This document shows, one piece after another, positions 1 through 5,747 of a stretch of DNA of 5,803 nt. Source of the DNA: Tepidiphilus sp. (GTDB taxonomy: Bacteria; Pseudomonadota; Gammaproteobacteria; Burkholderiales; Rhodocyclaceae); NCBI GenBank assembly GCA_028684345.1, contig JAQUGB010000114.1, positions 1 through 5,803 of the forward strand, in the 5' to 3' direction. The position numbers and the translations under genes are program-made. The notes beneath the pieces were generated by a model. It ran no database searches, was not told the origin of the DNA, and was given only the letters and a program-made list of their open reading frames with translations. How positions within the stretch are numbered: the stretch's first letter is position 1; every line of letters begins with the position of its first letter.

Positions 1-24
1 TATATTTGTCCATAAAAAAATAAT

Positions 25-33
25 GGGAGGAGG
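25..33 (+). promoter_or_regulatory. Strong ribosome binding site of dctP
   Basis: A purine run GGGAGGAGG sits just before the ATG at 36. Its GGAGG core (26-30) leaves 5 nt to the start codon, and the run continues to within 2 nt of it. The match to the anti-Shine-Dalgarno sequence is very good and suggests high translation, as expected for a binding protein needed in excess over its permease. It also supports the start at 36 over the in-run ATG at 23. The 24 bases before it are AT-rich. Confidence 0.8.
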
Positions 34-35
34 AA

Positions 36-1118
36 ATGGAACGACGTCGTTTCATCCAAGGGACTGGGTTGGCCGGAATTCTTGCTTCTGGCGTCGCCCC
101 GGCCGTCGTGATGGCCCAGCGCAACGTCCGCTGGCGTCTGGCTTCGAGCTATCCGCGTTCGCTCGATACGCTCTTTGGCGTGAGCGAAGATTTTGCCCGC
201 AACATTGCCGATCTCACCGACAGCGCTTTCCAGATCGACGTCTCTGCCGGCGGGGAGATCGTCCCGGCGCTGAGCGTGTTCGATGCGGTGCAAAACGGCA
301 CGGTGGAAATGGCGCACGCCATCACCTTCTATTTCATCGGCAAGAACGAGGCCTTCGCCTTTGATGCGATCCTGCCCTTCGGTATGAATGCCCGCATGAT
401 GAATGCCTGGATGTACGACGGTGGGGGATTGCAGCTCCTGCGTGAGATCTATGCCCGCTATGGCATCGTCAACTTCCCGCTCGGTAATACCGGCACCCAA
501 TGGGGTGGGTGGTATCGCAAGGAGATTCGCTCGGTCGAGGATCTCAAGGGCTTGAAGATGCGCATGGGCAACATGGCCGGCCATGTGCTCGGCAAACTCG
601 GGGCGGTATCCCAGGCCATTCCCGGCGGTGAGGTCTATCAGGCGCTCGAGAAAGGGACGATCGATGCGGTGGAATGGAGCTCTCCCTATGATGACCAGAA
701 ACTGGGTTTCCATCGCGTCGCTCCCTATGGTTATTATCCGGCATGGTGGGAGGGTAGTGCGCAGGTGACCTTGCTCGTCAATGCCAAAGCCTACGAGACC
801 CTGCCAAAGGCCTATCGAGAAGCGATGCGCATCGCCGCCACCGACGCGCACACGCGAATGCTCGCCAAGTACGATGCGCGCAATCCCGAGGCGCTGCGTC
901 GCCTCATCGCCGAGGGCGCCAAGATCCAGCGTATGCCCAAAGAAGTGATGGACGCGGCCTTCAAGGCGAGCCGAGAGGTCTTTGCCGAGTTCGAGGCGAA
1001 GAACGAAGATTTCCGCCGGCTGAACGCCCACTATCAAAAGTTCCTGCGCGACGAATACGCCTGGTTCCGTCTCTCGGAACTCAGCTACGATCAATACATG
1101 GCCGCGGCGCCGCTGTGA
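36..1118 (+). CDS. dctP: TRAP transporter periplasmic substrate-binding protein, TakP/FcbT1 type (DctP)
   Basis: This is the extracytoplasmic solute receptor of a tripartite ATP-independent periplasmic transporter. Seen: the 360-residue protein opens with a twin-arginine signal (RRRFIQG, residues 3-9), a hydrophobic stretch (about 10-26) and a likely cleavage site after VMA (25-27), so folded export by Tat is expected. From memory it aligns along its length with Rhodobacter TakP: WRLASS (33-38), SLDTLFG (42-48), NTGTQWGGW (151-159), GLKMRMG (172-178), EKGTIDAVEW (205-214), DDQKLGF (219-225) and PAWWEG (235-240). In TRAP receptors the Arg of the KMR motif (R176) clamps the ligand carboxylate. 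In TakP relatives a cation bridges ligand and protein; Q155, E213, W214 and E239 are candidate contacts, not verified by alignment here. Likely ligands are 2-oxo or 2-hydroxy monocarboxylates such as pyruvate or lactate. The 2-hydroxyacid dehydrogenase gene starts 13 nt downstream, favouring a hydroxyacid. The family is near certain; the ligand is inferred. Confidence 0.93.
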   Translation: MERRRFIQGTGLAGILASGVAPAVVMAQRNVRWRLASSYPRSLDTLFGVSEDFARNIADLTDSAFQIDVSAGGEIVPALSVFDAVQNGTVEMAHAITFYFIGKNEAFAFDAILPFGMNARMMNAWMYDGGGLQLLREIYARYGIVNFPLGNTGTQWGGWYRKEIRSVEDLKGLKMRMGNMAGHVLGKLGAVSQAIPGGEVYQALEKGTIDAVEWSSPYDDQKLGFHRVAPYGYYPAWWEGSAQVTLLVNAKAYETLPKAYREAMRIAATDAHTRMLAKYDARNPEALRRLIAEGAKIQRMPKEVMDAAFKASREVFAEFEAKNEDFRRLNAHYQKFLRDEYAWFRLSELSYDQYMAAAPL

Positions 1119-1126
1119 AGGGGGAG
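1119..1126 (+). promoter_or_regulatory. Ribosome binding site of the dehydrogenase gene
   Basis: AGGGGGAG begins directly after the dctP stop codon (1116-1118) and ends 5 nt before the ATG at 1132. The whole gap between the two genes is 13 nt with no room for a promoter or terminator, so the dehydrogenase is most likely co-transcribed with dctP. The spacing supports the ATG at 1132 over the in-frame ATG at 1144. Confidence 0.65.
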
Positions 1127-1131
1127 CGAAC

Positions 1132-2529
1132 ATGAATGACTCGATGGGGGTGGGCCGTGAATTACCGCCCGCCCTCGTGGCACGGCTCACGGCATGTCTG
1201 GGCGAGCGTTTCAGCCTCTCTTCGGGGGTACGCGCCCACCACGGGCACGACGAATCCCATTTTCCCGATCAACCCCCACAGGCAGTGGCCTTCGTCGCCA
1301 GCACCGCGGAGGTGGTCGAAGTAGTACGTGCCTGCGCCGAATACGGTGTGCCGCTCATACCCTACGGCACGGGCACTTCGCTCGAGGGGCATGTACTCGC
1401 ACCCTATGGCGGGGTGAGCGTGGACGTTTCCCAGATGAATCACGTCCTGGAGATCGACGCCGAGGACATGCTCGCGGTGGTGCAGCCGGGGGTGACGCGT
1501 AAGCAGCTCAACGCCGCCTTGCGGGGTACGGGGCTCTTCTTTCCCATCGATCCTGGGGCGGACGCATCGATCGGCGGCATGACCGCTACGCGCGCATCGG
1601 GCACCAACGCCGTGCGCTACGGCACCATGCGCGAGAACGTGCTGGCGCTCGAGGTGGTGCTCGCCGACGGGCGGGTGCTGCGTACCGGCACTCGGGCGAA
1701 GAAGTCTTCCGCAGGCTATGATCTGACGCGCCTCTTCGTCGGCTCCGAAGGAACCTTGGGCATCTTCACCGAGATCACGGTGCGCCTGCACCCCCTGCCG
1801 GAAGATTCGGCGGTGGCGGTGGTGCGTTTTCCTTCGATGCAGGCGGCGGTGGAAACGGTGATCCGCACCATCCAGAGCGGCGTGCCCATCGGGCGCGTCG
1901 AATTCCTCGACGAGGTCTCGATCCACGCCATCAACCGCTACAGCAAGACGGACCTTGCCGAAGCGCCCACGCTCTTCTTCGAATTCCAGGGCTCGCCCCG
2001 CGCGATCGAGGAACAGGTGGCACTCGTTGAAGAGCTCGCCCGCGAACACGGCGCCGAGGACTTCGCCTGGGCGAACCGTCCGGAAGAACGGTCGCGCTTG
2101 TGGGAGGCGCGGCATCAGGCCTACTTTGCCTGCATCAACCTGCGTCCGGGTTGCCGCGGCATCACCACCGATTCCTGCGTGCCGATTTCCAAGCTGGCCG
2201 AGGCGGTGCTGCGGGCACGCGCCGCGATCGATGCTTCCGGCTTGATCGCCCCCATCCTGGGGCACGTGGGCGACGGCAATTTCCACACCGTGATTTTGAT
2301 CGACCCCGAAGACGCTACCGAGCTCGAACGCGCCGAGGCCCTGAGCGCCGAGCTCGTGGAGATTGCGCAGTCCTTGGGTGGAACCTGTAGTGGCGAGCAC
2401 GGCGTGGGGATGGGAAAGCGCGAGTTCGTTGCCCGTGAAGCAGGGGAGGTGGGGGTGGCGGTGATGCGCGCCATCAAGACCGCGTTCGACCCTCGCGGGA
2501 TCCTCAATCCTGGAAAGCTCGTGCCGTGA
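1132..2529 (+). CDS. FAD-linked D-lactate / D-2-hydroxyacid dehydrogenase (LDHD/GlcD type)
   Basis: This is a flavoprotein of the vanillyl-alcohol-oxidase fold that oxidises a D-2-hydroxy acid to the 2-oxo acid and passes electrons to cytochrome c or the quinone pool. Seen, in order: a PCMH-type FAD-binding domain (about 47-224) with YGTGTSLEGH (78-87), PGADASIGGM (141-150), GTNAVRYGTM (157-166) and FVGSEGTLGI (202-211); then an FAD-oxidase C-terminal domain (about 225-464) with LWEARH (323-328), HVGDGNFH (378-385), the family's metal/active-site motif, GEHGVG (421-426) and the closing FDPRGILNPGK (452-462). At 465 residues it is complete. It has no signal peptide or membrane segment, so it is probably cytoplasmic or loosely membrane-bound. 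It resembles mitochondrial LDHD and yeast Dld1 more than a GlcDEF complex, and no GlcE or GlcF partner or iron-sulfur domain is present here. D-lactate is the best substrate guess. Glycolate, D-2-hydroxybutyrate or D-2-hydroxyglutarate remain possible. It lies between the receptor and permease genes of the transporter. Confidence 0.9.
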   Translation: MNDSMGVGRELPPALVARLTACLGERFSLSSGVRAHHGHDESHFPDQPPQAVAFVASTAEVVEVVRACAEYGVPLIPYGTGTSLEGHVLAPYGGVSVDVSQMNHVLEIDAEDMLAVVQPGVTRKQLNAALRGTGLFFPIDPGADASIGGMTATRASGTNAVRYGTMRENVLALEVVLADGRVLRTGTRAKKSSAGYDLTRLFVGSEGTLGIFTEITVRLHPLPEDSAVAVVRFPSMQAAVETVIRTIQSGVPIGRVEFLDEVSIHAINRYSKTDLAEAPTLFFEFQGSPRAIEEQVALVEELAREHGAEDFAWANRPEERSRLWEARHQAYFACINLRPGCRGITTDSCVPISKLAEAVLRARAAIDASGLIAPILGHVGDGNFHTVILIDPEDATELERAEALSAELVEIAQSLGGTCSGEHGVGMGKREFVAREAGEVGVAVMRAIKTAFDPRGILNPGKLVP

Positions 2530-2545
2530 CCGAGCGCAAATCGGC

Positions 2546-2573
2546 TCGCCATCGGTCGATTGTCTTATATAAT
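2546..2573 (+). promoter_or_regulatory. Candidate internal sigma-70 promoter for dctQM
   Basis: The -10 element TATAAT (2568-2573) matches the consensus exactly. The best -35 candidate is TCGCCA (2546-2551), which shares 4 of 6 bases with TTGACA at a 16-bp spacing. Transcription would start near 2580 and give a leader of about 23 nt before dctQ. The -35 is poor, so the promoter may be weak or need an activator. The alternative is read-through from the dctP promoter with this box being chance. Confidence 0.42.
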
Positions 2574-2588
2574 TCGCACCTTTTCCGC

Positions 2589-2595
2589 GGAGGAA
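2589..2595 (+). promoter_or_regulatory. Ribosome binding site of dctQ, partly within a hairpin
   Basis: GGAGGAA is a strong Shine-Dalgarno match, with its GGAGG core (2589-2593) 9 nt before the ATG at 2603. CGCGG (2586-2590) can pair with CCGCG (2598-2602) to form a 5-bp all-GC stem with a 7-nt loop, putting the first two G bases of the site in the stem and the rest in the loop. The stem ends right against the start codon. It could reduce dctQ translation, keeping permease below receptor level, but the stem is short. Confidence 0.6.
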
Positions 2596-2602
2596 CGCCG
2601 CG

Positions 2603-3172
2603 ATGCAGTTTTGGCTGAAGGTGTCGCGTGGCATCGATGCATTCACCCGGTTCTTCGGGCGGCTGGCGATGTGGCTGATCCTGGCCGCAACGTTCTTGAG
2701 TGCGATCAATGCCCTCGTGCGAAAGATGTTCAATGTGGGCTCGAACGCCTTGCTCGAAGCGCAGTGGTACCTCTACGCTGCGGCTTTCTTGATCGCAGCG
2801 GCTCTGACGCTGCGCAACAACGAGCACGTGCGCATCGACATCCTGATCTCGCGTTTCTCGCCTCGTACCCAGGCATGGATGGACCTTTTCGGCATCGTTT
2901 TCATGATGTTGCCGGTGTGTCTGGGCGTGCTCTATTTCTCTCTTCCTTTCTTTTGGCAGGCCTACGTATCGGGTGAGATGTCCTCGAACTCCGGCGGGCT
3001 CATCCGCTGGCCGGTCTATCTCATGATCCCGGTCGGATTTACGCTCTTGCTCTTGCAGGGGGTTTCGGAGGCGATAAAGCGCATCGCTTTTCTCGAGGGA
3101 GCCTTGCCATCACCTTTCGTGAAGGAAAGCGACGAGATACGCTCGCCCGACGGCGCCGAAGGAGCGCGATGA
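2603..3172 (+). CDS. dctQ: TRAP transporter small permease subunit (DctQ, FcbT2 type)
   Basis: This is the four-helix membrane subunit that partners DctM and completes the TRAP permease in the cytoplasmic membrane. Seen: 189 residues with four hydrophobic segments at about 18-38, 52-71, 92-114 and 136-156. The family-typical elements are the E-A-Q-W-Y-L-Y stretch opening helix 2 (52-58), NNEHVRIDIL (72-81) in the loop after it, and a short loop leading to RWPVYLMIPVGF (135-146) in helix 4. The C-terminal tail (about 160-189) is charged and cytoplasmic. Length is normal for the family. The start at ATG 2603 has a good ribosome binding site, and the protein begins with a short amphipathic stretch before helix 1. 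Its stop codon overlaps the dctM start (ATGA), so the two are translationally coupled. Small permeases are poorly conserved, so the call also rests on context. Confidence 0.92.
   Translation: MQFWLKVSRGIDAFTRFFGRLAMWLILAATFLSAINALVRKMFNVGSNALLEAQWYLYAAAFLIAAALTLRNNEHVRIDILISRFSPRTQAWMDLFGIVFMMLPVCLGVLYFSLPFFWQAYVSGEMSSNSGGLIRWPVYLMIPVGFTLLLLQGVSEAIKRIAFLEGALPSPFVKESDEIRSPDGAEGAR
3159..3164 (+). promoter_or_regulatory. Ribosome binding site of dctM inside the dctQ 3' end
   Basis: AAGGAG lies 4 nt before the ATG at 3169 and 7 nt before a second in-frame ATG at 3172. The second has the more usual spacing, so translation may begin at either; the product differs by a single Met. The site lies inside dctQ, as expected for coupled genes with an ATGA overlap. 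Confidence 0.55.
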
Positions 3173-4872
3173 TGGCATGGCTCGCGGAAAACCTCGCTCC
3201 GTTGATGTTCCTGGGGCTGGTCGTCTTTTTGCTCTATGGCTTTCCCGTCGTCTTCGCCTTGGGGGCCTGCGGGCTTTTCTTCGGGCTGATCGGCATCGAG
3301 CTCGGCCTGCTCTCGCCGGCGTTCTTCCAGGCGCTGCCGCTGCGCATCTTCGGCATCATGCAGAACGAGACCTTGCTCGCCGTGCCCTTTTTCACCTTGA
3401 TGGGCCTGGTGCTCGAGCGCTCGGGCATGGCCGAGGACCTACTCGACACCATCGGTCAGCTCTTCGGTTCGGTGCGCGGGGGGCTGGCCTTTGCCGTGAT
3501 TTTCGTCGGGGCGCTGCTTGCGGCCACCACGGGCGTGGTGGCCGCCTCGGTGATCTCCATGGGGCTCATCTCGCTGCCCATCATGCTGCGCTATGGCTAC
3601 GACCGTAAGCTCGCGACCGGTGTGATCGCCGCTTCGGGTACTTTGGCGCAGATTCTGCCGCCCTCGCTCGTACTGATCGTGCTCGCCGACCAGCTGGGCA
3701 AGAGCGTAGGCGATCTCTACAAGGGGGCGTTCATCCCTGCGTTTGCCCTGGTCGGACTCTACGTGCTCTACGTGGTCGGCCTGACCTTCCTGCGTCCGCG
3801 TGCCTTGCCGGCTTTGCCGCCGGAGGCGCGCACCATCCGCGAGGACGACGGCTCGAGCGGTACGCGTTCGGTGGTCGTCTTGGCGGCGATCGCGACGGTC
3901 GTGGGAATCGCCTTCGGGCAGTATTACGGCGAGCTGGTTGCCTGGCTCGGTGGCAGTGAGCCTCAGGATCGGCCGATCGACGAGACGGTCGTGGTGGCCA
4001 CGTGCGTCGCGGCGGGTCTGGCGTTCGTGGTTGCGCTCGTCAACCGGGTTTTCCGCCTGGGTTTGCTCTCGCGCATGGCTGAGCGTGTCACGTTCGTGCT
4101 GATTCCACCGCTCGCGCTCATTTTCCTCGTCCTCGGCACCATCTTCCTCGGGGTGGCCACGCCCACCGAAGGTGGGGCGATGGGCGCGGTGGGGGCGATG
4201 CTGCTCGCCTTGGCGAGGAGACGCCTCAGTTTTTCTTTGCTGGTTCAGGCATTGAAGGGAACGACGGTACTGTCCTCCTTCGTGATGTTCATTCTCATCG
4301 GCGCGACCATATTCAACTTGACCTTCCAGGGGGTAGGAGGCAGCCACTGGGTACAGCACCTGCTCACGCAACTGCCCGGTGGACAGATGGGCTTTCTCAT
4401 CTTCGCGGCGCTCTTTGTCTTCGTGCTCGCTTTTTTCCTCGACTACTTCGAGCTCGCCTTCATCGTCATCCCGCTGCTCGGACCGGCGGCCCATGCTTTG
4501 GGGATCGATCTCATCTGGTTCGGCGTGCTCATCGCCATGGTGATGCAGACCTCTTTCCTGCATCCGCCTTTCGGCTTTGCCCTGTTCTTCTTGCGTAGCG
4601 TGGCACCGGCGGGCGAATACGCCGATGCCGTGACCGGCAAGAAGATCCGCGGCATATCCACTGCTGAAATCTACTGGGGAGCGATCCCCTTCCTGATCCT
4701 GCAGTTGGTGATGGTCGGCTTGCTGATCGCCTTCCCGAGCCTGGTGACGATGAGTTTTTCCCAGGTCGAGACAGTGGATCTGGAAAAAATCGAGATTCCC
4801 GTCGGAGATCAGGGATGGGGAACGGAAGGCACCTCGGAATCGGATGACGCCAAGGGGGGCGCGGGCTGGTGA
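3169..4872 (+). CDS. dctM: TRAP transporter large permease subunit, long form (DctM, FcbT3 type)
   Basis: This is the transport subunit of the TRAP system, moving the acid inward with Na+ across the cytoplasmic membrane. Seen: a highly hydrophobic 567-residue protein with family motifs in both inverted-repeat halves: ATTGVVAASVISMG (119-132), QILPPSLVLIVLADQ (161-175), the Na+-site-like GVATPTEGGAMGAVGA (328-343), DYFELAFIVIPLLGP (425-439) and TSFLHPPFGFALFF (461-474). Common DctM proteins have about 425-440 residues. This one has an extra segment between the halves (about 210-305) with a charged linker (216-233) and two further predicted helices (about 234-250 and 273-292). That is known for the larger FcbT3/chloroaromatic-mannitol branch, which fits the TakP-type receptor upstream. 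The hydrophilic Gly/Asp/Ser-rich tail (about 532-567) is probably dispensable; its last codons overlap the convergent regulator gene. It overlaps dctQ by 4 nt. Confidence 0.95.
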   Translation: MMAWLAENLAPLMFLGLVVFLLYGFPVVFALGACGLFFGLIGIELGLLSPAFFQALPLRIFGIMQNETLLAVPFFTLMGLVLERSGMAEDLLDTIGQLFGSVRGGLAFAVIFVGALLAATTGVVAASVISMGLISLPIMLRYGYDRKLATGVIAASGTLAQILPPSLVLIVLADQLGKSVGDLYKGAFIPAFALVGLYVLYVVGLTFLRPRALPALPPEARTIREDDGSSGTRSVVVLAAIATVVGIAFGQYYGELVAWLGGSEPQDRPIDETVVVATCVAAGLAFVVALVNRVFRLGLLSRMAERVTFVLIPPLALIFLVLGTIFLGVATPTEGGAMGAVGAMLLALARRRLSFSLLVQALKGTTVLSSFVMFILIGATIFNLTFQGVGGSHWVQHLLTQLPGGQMGFLIFAALFVFVLAFFLDYFELAFIVIPLLGPAAHALGIDLIWFGVLIAMVMQTSFLHPPFGFALFFLRSVAPAGEYADAVTGKKIRGISTAEIYWGAIPFLILQLVMVGLLIAFPSLVTMSFSQVETVDLEKIEIPVGDQGWGTEGTSESDDAKGGAGW

Positions 4873-5747
4873 TCCGGGGCGAAACGGTGCAGCAGCGCCT
4901 GGGTTCCCGGGTGATGCCGCTTGCGCTCGAGGGTGAGTAGATAGTAGTGCTCGGTAATATCGGGGAGCGACCCAAGACAGCGCAGGACTCCACTTTCGCA
5001 CAGCGTCGGTTCGAGGATGGCGGGGGCAGGAAAGATGCCCGCCCCGTTCTCCGCCAGGGTGCGCATGAGGGCGCTGTCGTCGAATTCACCCACGATATGC
5101 GGTGTGACATGGTGCTCGTCGAACAGCTGCAACAAGGCCAGGCGGGTCGCCGAGTGCTCACCGGGCAACAGCAAAGGGGCCGCGTCGAGAGACTGCGGCA
5201 AGGGGCCGGTCAGGCTGAAGTCGGCGCGGGCGTACAGGGCGAGCTGGGATTCGATCAGCAGTCGGCATTGCAGCTTGTGCCCGAGCTGCGTGGGCGGCGG
5301 GCCATCGGCGATGAGTGCGTCGAGCCGGCCCAGCATGAGTTCGCTCAGCAAGCGGGGTAGCGGCTCTTCGGCCACGCTCAGGCGCAACCTCGGTCGGTGT
5401 TCGAGTACGGGCTCGAGCAGCAGCGCCGCGAGCGATTTTGGCACGATGTCGAGCAAACCCAGACGATAGGGTAGGGAGGGTCGTTCGTCCGCGTGCGCGA
5501 GAGCGGCTTCCAATTCTTCGGTGAGACCGAAGATCCGCTCGGCGTAGCGCAAGGCGATCTTGCCGGCTTCGGTGAGTTCGATGCCGCGCCCCTTGCGCCG
5601 TAGCAGACGGCGACCGAGTGCGCCTTCGAGTACGCCGATCTGCCCCGAAATGGTCTGGGGGGTGAGGCCGCTGGTCTCGGCGGCGCGCTGGATGCTGCCC
5701 GTGCGACCGACGAGCCAGAAATGATGGAGTTGCTTCAGACTGATCAT
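4809..5747 (-). CDS. nhaR: LysR-family transcriptional regulator, NhaR-like
   Basis: This is a DNA-binding regulator. Seen: a 312-residue protein with an N-terminal winged helix-turn-helix (about 3-62; helix-turn-helix near 18-37), then a linker helix (about 65-85) and a periplasmic-binding-protein-like effector domain (about 93-294). It closely resembles E. coli NhaR (301 residues): the HF-W start of helix 1 (9-11), LTPQTISGQI (28-37), RRKGRGIELTE (50-60), RYAERIF (67-73) and GEFDDSALM (220-228) all have direct counterparts. NhaR activates the Na+/H+ antiporter gene nhaA in response to Na+, so a cation-linked signal is plausible here but not shown. The last 20 residues and stop lie in the overlap with dctM and form a Pro/Ser-rich tail, probably non-essential. 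The gene is convergent with the transporter genes, so it is not in the usual divergent LysR arrangement with them; its divergent neighbour is beyond the right edge. The start ATG (5747-5745) has a modest GGGA site upstream. Confidence 0.9.
   Translation of the reverse strand: MISLKQLHHFWLVGRTGSIQRAAETSGLTPQTISGQIGVLEGALGRRLLRRKGRGIELTEAGKIALRYAERIFGLTEELEAALAHADERPSLPYRLGLLDIVPKSLAALLLEPVLEHRPRLRLSVAEEPLPRLLSELMLGRLDALIADGPPPTQLGHKLQCRLLIESQLALYARADFSLTGPLPQSLDAAPLLLPGEHSATRLALLQLFDEHHVTPHIVGEFDDSALMRTLAENGAGIFPAPAILEPTLCESGVLRCLGSLPDITEHYYLLTLERKRHHPGTQALLHRFAPDHQPAPPLASSDSEVPSVPHP

Larger units (their letters stand above)
2530..2602 (+). other. Intergenic region between the dehydrogenase and dctQ
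   Basis: This 73-bp gap is the largest within the + strand gene run. It contains a weak hairpin (CGAGC 2531-2535 with GCTCG 2544-2548, 8-nt loop, no T-run after it), a perfect TATAAT box (2568-2573) in an 8-bp palindrome TTATATAA (2565-2572), and a hairpin spanning the dctQ ribosome binding site (2586-2602). The local AT-rich island in GC-rich surroundings suggests a regulatory function rather than neutral spacer. Confidence 0.5.

Noticed and set aside
1..6. TATATT at the left edge as a -10 box for dctP
   Set aside because: It matches the consensus at 5 of 6 bases and is well placed, but any -35 lies outside the window, so it cannot be supported.
23..364. Open reading frame starting at the ATG within the dctP ribosome binding site
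   Set aside because: Its first codons are the Shine-Dalgarno run itself, it has no ribosome binding site of its own, and its product is an Arg-rich out-of-frame reading of dctP.
1132..2529. Glycolate oxidase subunit GlcD
   Set aside because: The fold is shared, but no glcE or glcF gene is present in the window, and the C-terminal half follows the single-subunit D-lactate dehydrogenase (LDHD) pattern more closely. Not excluded as a side activity.
2531..2548. Hairpin CGAGC/GCTCG after the dehydrogenase gene as a terminator
   Set aside because: The stem is 5 bp with an 8-nt loop and no T-run follows, so intrinsic termination is unlikely.
1162..2733. Open reading frame of 523 residues on the minus strand, opposite the dehydrogenase gene
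   Set aside because: It is a shadow of GC-rich codon usage in the real gene. The translation is rich in Arg, His and Gly, lacks any recognisable domain, and the opposite strand has unmistakable family motifs end to end.
2560..2976. Open reading frame of 138 residues beginning in the 2530-2602 gap
   Set aside because: It has no ribosome binding site and runs out of frame through dctQ, whose frame has four proper membrane helices and coupling to dctM.
4204..4217. Inverted repeat CTCGCC-TT-GGCGAG inside dctM
   Set aside because: The 2-nt gap is too short for a full RNA hairpin and the repeat encodes an ordinary Leu-Ala-Leu-Ala-Arg stretch; chance in GC-rich code.
4848..4861. CGCC/GGCG pairing near the end of dctM as a terminator
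   Set aside because: The stem is only 4 bp, lies inside both coding regions and has no T-run on either strand.
3439..5001. Open reading frame of 520 residues on the minus strand, opposite dctM
   Set aside because: The translation is a low-complexity Arg/His/Glu/Gln/Asp-rich string typical of the antisense of a membrane-protein gene, and it also overlaps the regulator gene in another frame.
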